DNA from: Streptomyces sp. NRRL F-5122 | GTDB taxonomy: Bacteria; Actinomycetota; Actinomycetes; Streptomycetales; Streptomycetaceae | Direction of reading: 5' to 3' | Assembly: GCF_001507435.1 (NCBI RefSeq) | Contig: NZ_LMWH01000001.1 | Coordinates: 418,016 to 482,015, forward strand | DNA length: 64,000 nucleotides | Shown: positions 53,787-61,779 of the stretch, in pieces | Position numbering within the stretch: the stretch's first letter is position 1 | How the letters are laid out: each line of letters starts with the position of its first letter | Position numbers and translations under genes: made by a program | The notes under the pieces: generated by a model | The model's database searches: none | Told to the model about the DNA's origin: nothing | What the model saw: the letters and a program-made list of their open reading frames with translations, nothing else

Positions 53787-54692
53787 TCAGTGCGGCCGGC
53801 CCCGCCACCCCGAGACCGGGAGCGCGAACTTGGCCACCAGGCGGTCGGTGAACGACGCATGGTGCAGGCGGGCCAGCCGCACCGGCACGGCTCCTCGCCG
53901 CACCTCCACGCGCGCCCCCTGGGGCAGCTCCACCATCCGCCGACCGTCGCACCACAGCACACCGTGCGGGGTGTCCGGCTGCACCTCCACGGCGAGCACG
54001 GAGTTCGGCGAGGTCACCAGCGGCTTGGCGAACAGCGCGTGTGCGCTGATGGGCACCATGAGCAGCGCCTCCACCTCCGGCCACACCACGGGACCGCCGG
54101 CGGAGAACGCGTACGCGGTCGAACCGGTGGGGGTGGCGCACACGATGCCGTCGCAGCCGAACCCGGTCACCGGCCGTCCGTCGATCTCCAGGACGACCTC
54201 GAGGAGCTTCTCGGCCGAGACCTTCTGCACGGCGGCCTCGTTCAGCGCCCAGTCGGTGTGGACGATGTCGCCGTTCTTGTGCACGACGACGTCGACGGTC
54301 ATGCGCTCCTCGACCTCGTAGGCCTTCATCACGACCCGGTCCACGACCCGGTCGAGGTCGTCGCGCTCGGCCTCGGCGAGGAAGCCGACGCGGCCGAGGT
54401 TGACGCCGAGCATCGGCACACCGGATGCGCGGGCGAACTCGGCGCCGCGCAGCAGCGTGCCGTCGCCGCCGAGCACGATGAGCAGCTCACACCCGTCCAG
54501 ACACTGCGGGGTGGCCTCCTTGACGAGTTCCACCTCGTCCGGAAGGGGCAGGTCCTCGGCCTCCGTCTGCAGGACGCGCACCCCGATCCCGCAGCGCAGC
54601 AGACCCTTGACCACGAGTTCCGCGCTGCGGATCGCCGCGGGCCGCCCGGTGTGGGCGAGCAGGAAAACAGTACGAGCTCGGTTGTCGGTCAC
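53787..54692 (-). CDS. nadK: NAD kinase
   Basis: A 301-residue ATP- or polyphosphate-dependent NAD kinase. GTG at 54692 overlaps the tlyA stop as GTGA. The GGDGT motif (75-79) and NExT-like LNEAAVQKVS plus TPTGSTAYAFSAGGP are the classic NadK signatures. It makes NADP. The tlyA-nadK-recN order is conserved across actinobacteria. Confidence 0.96.
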   Translation of the reverse strand: MTDNRARTVFLLAHTGRPAAIRSAELVVKGLLRCGIGVRVLQTEAEDLPLPDEVELVKEATPQCLDGCELLIVLGGDGTLLRGAEFARASGVPMLGVNLGRVGFLAEAERDDLDRVVDRVVMKAYEVEERMTVDVVVHKNGDIVHTDWALNEAAVQKVSAEKLLEVVLEIDGRPVTGFGCDGIVCATPTGSTAYAFSAGGPVVWPEVEALLMVPISAHALFAKPLVTSPNSVLAVEVQPDTPHGVLWCDGRRMVELPQGARVEVRRGAVPVRLARLHHASFTDRLVAKFALPVSGWRGRPH

Positions 54693-55504
54693 CGCGGCCC
54701 CTCCGCCACTGCACGGTCAACGTCGGCCGGGTCCAGTGCGGGTGCTCCGGCACGCAGCCACAGAAAGTACTCGACGTTGCCCGACGGTCCGGGCAACGGG
54801 CTCGCCGTCACACCCTGCACGCCGAGCCCCAGTTCCGCGGCTCGTCCGGCCACCCCGCACACGGCCTCGGCGCGCAGCTGCGGGCTGCGGACGACCCCGC
54901 CGCTGCCCAGCCTTTCCTTCCCCACTTCGAACTGGGGCTTGACCATCATCACCAGGTCGGCGTCCGGCTTCGCGCACCGCACCAGGGCGGGCAGCACCAG
55001 TCCGAGCGGGATGAAGGAAAGATCCCCCACAACAAGATCCACAGGCTCCCCATCGATCGCTTCGAGCGTCAACTCGCGTACGTTCGTACGGTCCTTGACG
55101 GTGACGCGTTCATCACTTCGGAGAGTCCAGGCGAGCTGTCCGTATCCGACGTCGACGGCGACGACATGGGCGGCACCCGCCCGCAGCAGGACATCGGTGA
55201 AGCCGCCGGTGGACGCGCCGGCGTCGAGCGCACGCCGGCCCTCGACCGCGAGGCCCTGCGGCACGAACGCCTTGAGCGCGCCCGCCAGCTTGTGGCCGCC
55301 CCTCGACACGTAGTCGGGGTCGCTGCCGTCCTGCGCGACGACGATGGCCGCGGCGGTCTCCACCTGACTGGCGGCCTTGGTGGCGACGGTCTTGCCGACG
55401 GTGACCCGGCCCGCGGCGATCAGCTGGCCGGCGTGCTCGCGCGAGCGCGCGAGTCTCCGGCGGACCAGCTCCGCGTCCAGACGGCGGCGTGCGACTCCTG
55501 CCAC
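54689..55504 (-). CDS. tlyA: TlyA-family rRNA 2'-O-methyltransferase
   Basis: A 271-residue S4-domain methyltransferase. The S4 domain covers residues 5-60 (RRRLDAELVRRRLARSREHA). The SAM site is ALDAGASTGGFTDVLL (about 92-107), with the catalytic Lys-Asp-Lys-Glu residues spread over DVGYGQLAWTL, DRTNV, VGDLSFI and VKPQFEV. In mycobacteria TlyA methylates 16S and 23S rRNA and gives capreomycin sensitivity; Streptomyces enzymes may methylate one or both. GTG at 55504 follows AGGAG. Confidence 0.94.
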   Translation of the reverse strand: MAGVARRRLDAELVRRRLARSREHAGQLIAAGRVTVGKTVATKAASQVETAAAIVVAQDGSDPDYVSRGGHKLAGALKAFVPQGLAVEGRRALDAGASTGGFTDVLLRAGAAHVVAVDVGYGQLAWTLRSDERVTVKDRTNVRELTLEAIDGEPVDLVVGDLSFIPLGLVLPALVRCAKPDADLVMMVKPQFEVGKERLGSGGVVRSPQLRAEAVCGVAGRAAELGLGVQGVTASPLPGPSGNVEYFLWLRAGAPALDPADVDRAVAEGPR

Positions 55505-55559
55505 GTTCGGTCAGCTCCTGTTCCCCTGCGTCGGATCGGAAGGTGTGCCCCGTAGGGTC

Positions 55560-55877
55560 TCATCGGCCGGTGGGACCCGGCCGATGGACGGGGGCCGCAG
55601 GCCCCTGCCGGGCGTCGAGCGCGGTCAGCGCGTCCCGCAGCCCCCCGTGTACATCCTCGTACACCTCCACGTGTCCGTCCGTGGCGAGGTGGTCGGCGTC
55701 GGACAGCCGCTCCAGCCGGTCGTCGACATCGGCGTTGCCGGTGGGGGTCCTGGGCACGTTCAGCGGGGCGGGCGCGGCCGGGTCGTCCTCGGGCTCATTG
55801 ACGGATTCGCCCGGAAGGTCCGGGTCCGCCGGCGCTGACTCCGCCGGGACCCCGGCCTCGGGCACAGTGTCGCTCAT
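55560..55877 (-). CDS. Small acidic actinobacterial hypothetical protein
   Basis: A 105-residue protein, acidic and Pro/Asp-rich at the N-terminus (PADPDLPGESVNEPEDDP), ending in a helical VDDRLERLSDADHLATDGHVEVYEDVHGGL. No family recognised with certainty; similar short proteins precede tlyA in other Streptomyces. ATG at 55877 has TAGCGT 6 nt upstream, so it is leaderless. It is divergent from the SCP2 gene, with only 42 bp between starts. Confidence 0.75.
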   Translation of the reverse strand: MSDTVPEAGVPAESAPADPDLPGESVNEPEDDPAAPAPLNVPRTPTGNADVDDRLERLSDADHLATDGHVEVYEDVHGGLRDALTALDARQGPAAPVHRPGPTGR

Positions 55878-55883
55878 GCCCCG

Positions 55884-55911
55884 ACGCTACCCCGAACCCC
55901 TGGGGTACCGT
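55884..55911. promoter_or_regulatory. Paired divergent leaderless -10 elements
   Basis: Minus-strand TAGCGT (55884-55889) serves the gene at 55877. Plus-strand TACCGT (55906-55911) is 8 nt before the ATG at 55920. Between them ACCCC-T-GGGGT (55896-55906) is an inverted repeat. Confidence 0.5.
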
Positions 55912-55919
55912 CGCTGACG

Positions 55920-56267
55920 ATGGCGACGATTGAGGAGTGCCGCAGCGCACTCGACAAGCTCTCGGACAATCTGGCGGGCGCCGAAGGCGACGTGCATGCG
56001 GCGGCGGCTCTGGATCGCTCGCTCAGCTGCCATGTCACCGATCTGGACATCACCTTCGTCGGCCGCCTCAGAGACGGCCGGATCGAGGTGCTCGACACGG
56101 TCCAGGGACCACCCCCGGACAAGGCCCAGATCCGGCTGGCGATGACCGGGGACGACCTGGTGGCGATGGTCGACGGCGAGCTGCACTTCGCGAAGGCCTG
56201 GGGCTCGGGCCGGGTGAGGCTGGAGGCGTCCCTGCTCGATGTGTTCCGGCTCAGGAAGCTCCTGTAG
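55920..56267 (+). CDS. SCP2-like sterol-carrier domain protein
   Basis: A 115-residue single-domain protein with an SCP2-type fold: beta-rich LDITFVGRLRDGRIEVLDTVQG, then MTGDDLVAMVDGELHFAKAWGSGRVRLEAS. This is the family signature (the D-x-L-x3-GxxxFxxAxxxGxxxLxGS pattern). It likely binds a lipid or hydrophobic ligand. ATG at 55920 has no ribosome site. It converges on the siderophore ATPase gene and overlaps its 3' end by 17 bp. Confidence 0.88.
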   Translation: MATIEECRSALDKLSDNLAGAEGDVHAAAALDRSLSCHVTDLDITFVGRLRDGRIEVLDTVQGPPPDKAQIRLAMTGDDLVAMVDGELHFAKAWGSGRVRLEASLLDVFRLRKLL

Positions 56268-57117
56268 CCCCCGCAGGGCCGCCGGCGGCCCTGCCCGCGT
56301 CAGGGGAGGCCTCCGCCGCGGCCGCACGGGTGCGTGTCCCGCGTGCCGCCGGCACCACCAGTGGCGTCCCCGTCTCCGGGTCGTCGATGACCTGGCAGCG
56401 CAGCCCGAACACCTCCTCCACCAGTTCGGCCCTGACGATGTCCTTCGGGGCGCCCTCGGCGATCACCTTCCCCTCGCGCAGGGCGATGAGGTGGGTGGCG
56501 TAGCGGGCGGCGTGGTTCAGGTCGTGCAGCACCGCGACCAGCGTCCGTCCCTGTTCCTCGTGCAGCTCCGCGCACAGGTCGAGCACATCGATCTGGTGCT
56601 GGATGTCCAGGTAGGTGGTCGGCTCGTCGAGCAGCAGCAGCGGGGTCTGCTGGGCGAGCGCCATGGCGATCCACACGCGCTGCCGCTGACCACCGGAGAG
56701 CTCGTCGACGTAGCGGTCGGCGAGCCCGGCGACACCCGTGCGCGCCATCGACTCCCGTACCACCCGCTCGTCGTCCGCCGACCACTGGCGCAGGATCCCC
56801 TGGTGCGGATAGCGGCCACGGCCCACGAGGTCGCCGACGGTGATCCCGTCGGGCGCGATCGAGGACTGCGGCAGCAGGCCGAGGGTCCGTGCCACCTTCT
56901 TCGCCGGCATCGACTGGATCAGCTGGCCGTCGAGCAGCACCCGGCCCCGGGACGGCTTGAGCATCCGGGACAGGGCGCGCAGCAGCGTGGACTTGCCGCA
57001 GGCGTTCGGGCCGACGATCACGGTGAAGGAGTTGTCGGGGATCTCCAAGGACAGCTGTTCTGCGATCACGCGCTGGTCGTAGGCGAGGGTGACGTCGTCG
57101 GCGGCCAGGCGGTTCAC
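56251..57117 (-). CDS. Siderophore ABC transporter ATP-binding protein (FecE-like)
   Basis: A 288-residue ABC ATPase. GTG at 57117 (VNRLAADDVTLAYDQ) follows AGAGGAG; ATG at 57162, overlapping the permease stop as ATGA, is an alternative. Walker A GPNACGKST (36-44), signature LSGGQRQRV (about 140-148), Walker B PLLLLDEPTTYLD with the H-loop LHDLN. It has the typical FecE/FhuC length. With the two FecCD permeases upstream it forms an Fe-siderophore importer. The C-terminal 20 residues are Ala/Pro-rich. Confidence 0.95.
   Translation of the reverse strand: MNRLAADDVTLAYDQRVIAEQLSLEIPDNSFTVIVGPNACGKSTLLRALSRMLKPSRGRVLLDGQLIQSMPAKKVARTLGLLPQSSIAPDGITVGDLVGRGRYPHQGILRQWSADDERVVRESMARTGVAGLADRYVDELSGGQRQRVWIAMALAQQTPLLLLDEPTTYLDIQHQIDVLDLCAELHEEQGRTLVAVLHDLNHAARYATHLIALREGKVIAEGAPKDIVRAELVEEVFGLRCQVIDDPETGTPLVVPAARGTRTRAAAAEASPDAGRAAGGPAGATGAS
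56273..56294 (+). terminator. Hairpin terminator after the SCP2 gene
   Basis: GCAGGGCCGC and GCGGCCCTGC pair over 10 bp with a 2-nt loop, right after the SCP2 stop and inside the 3' end of the converging ATPase gene. Confidence 0.5.
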
Positions 57118-57158
57118 GGTGCTCCTCTTGTCGTTCGTTACGGGTCCGCGCGCGGCGC

Positions 57159-58196
57159 TCATATGCGGCCCGCCCGGCGTTCGGTGACCAGCAGGCCCAG
57201 CAGATAGAAGCCGCCGAGGACGCCCGTGACGACGCCGACGGGCAGTTGGTCCGCGCCGAAGACCCGCTGGGAGGCCCAATCGGCGACGATCAGCAGCGCG
57301 GCCCCCATGACCATGGAGGGCACCAGGTTCGGGCCGGGTGAGCGGGTCAGCCGGCGGGCGAGTTGCGGCGCGGTCAGCGCCACGAAGCCAACCGGGCCCG
57401 CGGCGGCGGTCGCGCCGGCGGTGAGCAGTACGGCGGACACCATGAGCAGCAGCCGTACCTGCTCTACGCGCACTCCGAGGGCGTACGAGACGTCGTCGCC
57501 CATCTCCATCATCCGCAGCCCCCGCGCGTTGCCCAGGACGAGCGGTACGAGAACGCAGACCAGTGCGAGCAACGGCCACACCTGGTCCCAGTCGCGGCCG
57601 TTGAGGGAGCCGGTCATCCAGACGAGCGCGCGGGCCGCGTCGACGATGTCGGCCTTGGTGAGCAGATAGCCGTTGACCGCCGTGACGATCGCGGACACGC
57701 CGATGCCGACCAGGACCAGCCGGTAGCCGTGCACACCCCGCTTCCAGGCCAGCAGATAGATGGCGAGTCCGGTCACCAGCCCGCCCACCAGGGCACCGGC
57801 GGCGACCTGGGTGGCGCTCCCGGAGAACAGCACGATCATCACAAGCGCCCCGGCCGTCGAACCCTGTCCGAGACCGAGCACGTCGGGGCTCCCCAGAGGG
57901 TTGCGGGAGACGGACTGGAACAGCGCACCGCCCAGCCCGAGCGAGGCCCCGACCAGCAGCCCCACGAGCACACGCGGCAGGCGCAGTTCGGTGATGATGA
58001 ACTCCTGGCCCGGCTTGCCGTCGCCGGCCAGCGTCCTGAGGACGTCCCCGGCCGGGATCGGGAAGTCGCCGGTGCCGATCAGCACGACACTCGCGACGAG
58101 CGCGGCCGCCAGGAGCAGGACGACGACGGTGCACGCGCGCACGTCCAGACGCAGCGAGAGCCCGCCCGGCGTGCGCAGGCTACGGATGTCCTTCAC
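57159..58196 (-). CDS. FecCD-family siderophore permease (second)
   Basis: A 345-residue permease with about ten membrane segments. GTG at 58196 overlaps the stop of the upstream permease as GTGA. FecCD landmarks are LRLPRVLVGLLVGASLGLGGALFQSVSRNPLGSPDVLG and the cytoplasmic EAA-like GFVALTAPQLARRLTRSPG, which contacts the ATPase. It forms the channel with the other permease. Confidence 0.95.
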   Translation of the reverse strand: MKDIRSLRTPGGLSLRLDVRACTVVVLLLAAALVASVVLIGTGDFPIPAGDVLRTLAGDGKPGQEFIITELRLPRVLVGLLVGASLGLGGALFQSVSRNPLGSPDVLGLGQGSTAGALVMIVLFSGSATQVAAGALVGGLVTGLAIYLLAWKRGVHGYRLVLVGIGVSAIVTAVNGYLLTKADIVDAARALVWMTGSLNGRDWDQVWPLLALVCVLVPLVLGNARGLRMMEMGDDVSYALGVRVEQVRLLLMVSAVLLTAGATAAAGPVGFVALTAPQLARRLTRSPGPNLVPSMVMGAALLIVADWASQRVFGADQLPVGVVTGVLGGFYLLGLLVTERRAGRI

Positions 58197-59236
58197 AGCT
58201 GCGCCGTCCTCCGCCGTCGTACGAGGAAGATGAAGACCGGGCCGCCGAGGACCGCGGTCACGATTCCGACCTGGAGCTCCGCTGGCCGGGCGACGATGCG
58301 GCCGACCACGTCGGCGCCGAGCAGCAGCACAGGCGACAGGACGGTCGCGTACGGCAGGATCCAGCGCAGGTCCGGGCCGGTGAAGGACCGTACGACGTGC
58401 GGGACCATCAGGCCGACGAACACGATGGGCCCGCACGCGGCCGTCGCGGCGCCGCACAGCACGGTGGCGGCGGCCATGGACAGGGCACGGGTGCGGTTGA
58501 GGTGGGCGCCGAGGGCGCGGGCGGTGTCGTCGCCCATCGCCAGGGCGTTCAGCGGGCGCGCCAGCGCCAGCGCGAGGACCGTCCCGGCCACGAGGAACGG
58601 CAGGACCTGGGTGATGGTCGCGTCCGTCGCCGAGGCCAGGGACCCGACGGTCCAGAAGCGCATCTTGCCGAGCGCCGCGTCGTCCATGATCATCACGGCC
58701 TGGAGATAGCCGTAGAGCGCGGCGCTGATCGCGGTGCCGGCAAGCGCCAGCCGCACCGGTGTGGCGCCGCGGCTGCCGCCGAGGAACCACACCAGGGCCC
58801 CGACGGCGGCCGCGCCGAGGAAGGCGAACCACACGTACCCGCTCAGGCTGGTGACGCCGAAGAAGGTGATGGCGGTGACGACGGCGGCGGAGGCGCCCGC
58901 GTTGATACCGAGAAGACCGGGATCGGCGAGCGGATTGCGGGTGAGCGCCTGGAGCACGGCACCGGACAGGCCGAGCGCCGCCCCCGCGAGCAGCCCGAGG
59001 ACGGTGCGCGAGAGCCGGTCGCCCACCACTACGTCCGCATACGTGCCCGAATCATGGAACAGACCGTGCCAGACCTGGGCCGGTGACAGCCCTTTCGCGC
59101 CGATCGCGATGCTCGCCAGCACGACGAGGGCCAGGATCACGACGGAGACGAAGAGCCCGAGGGCCCGTATCGCCCGGCGGTTCGGGGGCGCGGGGGCGGT
59201 CTCCGCGCGCGGTTCGGGGGGACTGTCGACCAACAC
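58193..59236 (-). CDS. FecCD-family siderophore permease (first)
   Basis: A 347-residue permease. GTG at 59236 (MLVDSPPEPRAETAP) has no ribosome site; the iron box and -10 lie 6-23 nt upstream, so the mRNA is probably leaderless. FecCD motif GDRLSRTVLGLLAGAALGLSGAVLQALTRNPLADPGLLG is clear, as is GLMVPHVVRSFTGPD. First gene of the transporter operon. No substrate-binding lipoprotein gene is adjacent. Confidence 0.95.
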   Translation of the reverse strand: MLVDSPPEPRAETAPAPPNRRAIRALGLFVSVVILALVVLASIAIGAKGLSPAQVWHGLFHDSGTYADVVVGDRLSRTVLGLLAGAALGLSGAVLQALTRNPLADPGLLGINAGASAAVVTAITFFGVTSLSGYVWFAFLGAAAVGALVWFLGGSRGATPVRLALAGTAISAALYGYLQAVMIMDDAALGKMRFWTVGSLASATDATITQVLPFLVAGTVLALALARPLNALAMGDDTARALGAHLNRTRALSMAAATVLCGAATAACGPIVFVGLMVPHVVRSFTGPDLRWILPYATVLSPVLLLGADVVGRIVARPAELQVGIVTAVLGGPVFIFLVRRRRTAQL

Positions 59237-59240
59237 GCAG

Positions 59241-59259
59241 TTAGGTTAGCCTACCCTCG
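59241..59259 (-). promoter_or_regulatory. Iron box (DmdR/IdeR operator) of the siderophore transporter
   Basis: TTAGGTTAGCCTACCCTCG matches 15 of 19 positions of the actinobacterial iron-box consensus TTAGGTTAGGCTAACCTAA. Its minus-strand TAACCT (59243-59248) also serves as the -10, 6 nt before the GTG. Iron-loaded DmdR1 would block transcription. Confidence 0.78.
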
Positions 59260-59291
59260 CCATCCCCCTCGACGGGCGGCCGCCTTCCCCC

Positions 59292-60341
59292 TCACAGCCC
59301 CAGCCGGGCCAGCGCCTTCCCGCCGTCCAGCCGGCACACACCCCCGCCCGCCGCCGTCCACGCCGCCGCGCACAGCGCCCGCAGCCCGTCCAGGGTCTCC
59401 CCCTCGCCCTCCAGCCGGAGACTCCCCGACGCCTCCCCCGCGGCGGATGAGGCGTCCGCCGCCGTCCAGCCCCCGCAGCGGAACCCGCCGTCCACCGCGA
59501 GCACCTCCGGCTGCCCGGTCAGCAGCCCGCGCAGATCCGCGTCCACATACGTCGGCCGGTGCTGCGGGGGGGCGGCGAGCAACTGGGCGCCGTCCGTCAC
59601 GCCCGTCAGCACGAGCAGCGAATCGACCCCGCCGTTGAACGCGCCCTCGATGTCCGTGTCCAGCCGGTCCCCGACCACCAGCGGCCGCTCCGCACCGGTC
59701 CGCAGGATCGTCTCCCGGTGCATCGGCGGCAGCGGCTTGCCCGCCACCTGCGGCTCGGCACCGGTGGCGATCCGTACGACCTCCACGGCCGCCCCGTTGC
59801 CCGGCGCGATCCCGCGCGCGCTCGGGATGGTCAGATCGGTGTTGGACGCGAACCACGGCAGGCCGCGCGCGACGGCGTAGCAGGCCTCCGCGAACCGCCC
59901 CCAGGGCAGGTCCGGCCCGCCGTACCCCTGCACCACGGCCGCGGGGTCGTCGTCGGCCGACTCGACGGGCTCGAGCCCCCGCTCCCGCAGGGCGACGCGC
60001 AGGCCCTCACCGCCGACGACCAGGACACGCGATCCCGCGGGCAGTTGCTCACCGATCAGCCGGGCCACCGCCTGCGCCGATGTGATGACGTCCGGGGCCT
60101 TCGTCGGTATCCCCAGCTCCGTGAGATGGCCGGCCACCGCGTCCGGTGTGCGCAACGCGTTGTTCGTGACGTACGCCAAATGCATTCCGCCCGCACGGGC
60201 GGTGTCGAGCGACGCCACGGCGTGCGCGATCGCGTTCCCGCCCGCGTACACAACCCCGTCCAGGTCGAGCAACGCCGTGTCGTACGCCGCGCTCAGGGGG
60301 CGCGCACTGCCCTCGGGCCGCGTCCTGACGGTCTGGCTCAT
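59292..60341 (-). CDS. HAD-family phosphatase, NagD type
   Basis: A 349-residue class IIA HAD enzyme. ATG at 60341 (MSQTVRTRPEGSA) follows GAGGAG. Motif I is LLDLDGVVYAG with Asp26 and Asp28; motif II YVTNNA, motif III Lys in AGKPLPP, and motif IV VGDRLDTDIEGAFNGG with the cap domain between. Probable role is dephosphorylation of small sugar or nucleotide phosphates (p-nitrophenyl phosphatase/NagD). Last 90 residues, GFRCGGWTAADAS and GETLDGLRALC, are an extra C-terminal part not typical of NagD, possibly a substrate domain. Confidence 0.9.
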   Translation of the reverse strand: MSQTVRTRPEGSARPLSAAYDTALLDLDGVVYAGGNAIAHAVASLDTARAGGMHLAYVTNNALRTPDAVAGHLTELGIPTKAPDVITSAQAVARLIGEQLPAGSRVLVVGGEGLRVALRERGLEPVESADDDPAAVVQGYGGPDLPWGRFAEACYAVARGLPWFASNTDLTIPSARGIAPGNGAAVEVVRIATGAEPQVAGKPLPPMHRETILRTGAERPLVVGDRLDTDIEGAFNGGVDSLLVLTGVTDGAQLLAAPPQHRPTYVDADLRGLLTGQPEVLAVDGGFRCGGWTAADASSAAGEASGSLRLEGEGETLDGLRALCAAAWTAAGGGVCRLDGGKALARLGL

Positions 60342-60401
60342 TGGGCATCGCTCCTCGTTCGTTTGCTTCACCCGAATCATCGCGCATCGCGCCGACACAA
60401 C

Positions 60402-60407
60402 TACGAT
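60402..60407 (+). promoter_or_regulatory. -10 element for a leaderless DUF1015 transcript
   Basis: TACGAT is followed by GCATCA and the ATG at 60414. No ribosome site is present. Confidence 0.55.
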
Positions 60408-60413
60408 GCATCA

Positions 60414-61715
60414 ATGAACACTGCAGGTCCCGGGCACGTACCGGCGCACATGGGCCTTGAACTGACCCCGTTCCGTGGCCTGCGCTATGACCCCGACCGC
60501 GTCGGCAGCCTCGCCGCGGTCACCTCTCCGCCGTACGACGTCGTCGTTCGCCCGGACGGAGTGCTCCACCTCGAATCGGCCGATCCGCACAACATCGTCC
60601 GGCTGATCCTGCCCCAGGCGTCGACCCCCACGGCACGCAACAAGCAGGCCGCGAACACCCTGCGCCGCTGGGTCACCGAAGGCGTCCTGACGACGGACGA
60701 CCAGCCCGGCCTCTACGTCTACGAACAGCGCGGTGCCGGACTGGTGCAGCGGGGCGTCATCGGCGCGCTGCGCGTGTCGCAGCCGTCGGACGGTGTGGTC
60801 CTCCCCCACGAGGACGTGATGCCGCATGTCGTCGCCGACCGGGCGGCCCTGATGCGCGCGACCTCGGCCAACCTGGAACCTCTGTTGCTCACTTACCGCG
60901 GCGACGGGGACGAGGCGGGGGCGGCGGCCACAATCGAACGCACCGCCGAACGCCCACCGCTGCTGTGCACCACCACCGAGGACGGTTTCAGCCATCGCCT
61001 CTGGGCGGTCACGGATCCCGCCGAGCTCGAGCGCATCCAGACGGACCTGGCACGGCACCAGGCCCTGATCGCCGACGGCCACCACCGCTGGGCGACCTAT
61101 CTGCGTCTACGCGGGGAGCACGCCTCGCCCAGTCCCTGGGACTACGGCCTCGTCCTCCTGGTCGACACGGCCCGCTATCCGCTGCGGGTCCGGGCGATCC
61201 ACCGCCTCCTGCACCGTCTTCCGGTCGCCGAGGCGCTGTCCGCGCTCTCGGGGCTGTTCCGGGTGCGCCAACTGCACACCCCGCTGAACGAGGCCCTGGA
61301 GACGCTGGCCGACGCGTCCTGTGCCGGCAACGCGTTCCTGCTGGCGGGCGACGGCGCCTTCCACCTGGTCGACAAGCCGTCCCCGGACCTCCTGGCCCGC
61401 ACGGTCCCGCTGGACCGGCCGGAGGCCTGGCGCACCCTCGACGCGACCGTGCTGCACAACGCGCTGCTCGAGCATGTCTGGCGCATCCCCGACGACTCCC
61501 CGGAACACATCGCCTATATCCACGACACCGCCGCGACGGTCGAGAAGGCCGAGCGCGACGGTGGTACGGCCGTGCTGTTGCACCCAGTCCGCGAGGAGGT
61601 CGTACGCGAGCTGGCCCGGCAGGGCGTGACGATGCCGCGCAAGTCGACATCGTTCGGTCCCAAGCCGGCGTCGGGGCTGGTGCTCCGGGCGCTGACGCCT
61701 CCCGACGCGCTCTGA
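60414..61715 (+). CDS. DUF1015 family protein
   Basis: A 433-residue protein with the DUF1015 signature. GLELTPFRGLRYDPDRVG, SPPYDVV, HNIVRLILP and DGHHRWATYLRLR are seen in order, the latter near residue 220. Archaeal and actinobacterial members are conserved and of unsettled role; some were proposed to act in amino acid or nucleotide metabolism. It is divergent from the HAD gene with 72 bp between starts, and leaderless. It converges on the repeat protein gene with a strong terminator between. Confidence 0.92.
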   Translation: MNTAGPGHVPAHMGLELTPFRGLRYDPDRVGSLAAVTSPPYDVVVRPDGVLHLESADPHNIVRLILPQASTPTARNKQAANTLRRWVTEGVLTTDDQPGLYVYEQRGAGLVQRGVIGALRVSQPSDGVVLPHEDVMPHVVADRAALMRATSANLEPLLLTYRGDGDEAGAAATIERTAERPPLLCTTTEDGFSHRLWAVTDPAELERIQTDLARHQALIADGHHRWATYLRLRGEHASPSPWDYGLVLLVDTARYPLRVRAIHRLLHRLPVAEALSALSGLFRVRQLHTPLNEALETLADASCAGNAFLLAGDGAFHLVDKPSPDLLARTVPLDRPEAWRTLDATVLHNALLEHVWRIPDDSPEHIAYIHDTAATVEKAERDGGTAVLLHPVREEVVRELARQGVTMPRKSTSFGPKPASGLVLRALTPPDAL

Positions 61716-61720
61716 GCGCG

Positions 61721-61756
61721 GACGGGGCGGGATCCTTGCCCGGATCCCGCCCCGTC
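61721..61756. terminator. Bidirectional terminator, DUF1015 / repeat protein
   Basis: GACGGGGCGGGATCC and GGATCCCGCCCCGTC pair perfectly over 15 bp around TTGCCC, between converging genes. Confidence 0.88.
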
Positions 61757-61779
61757 ACGCGCCTCGACCTGGAGTCGGG

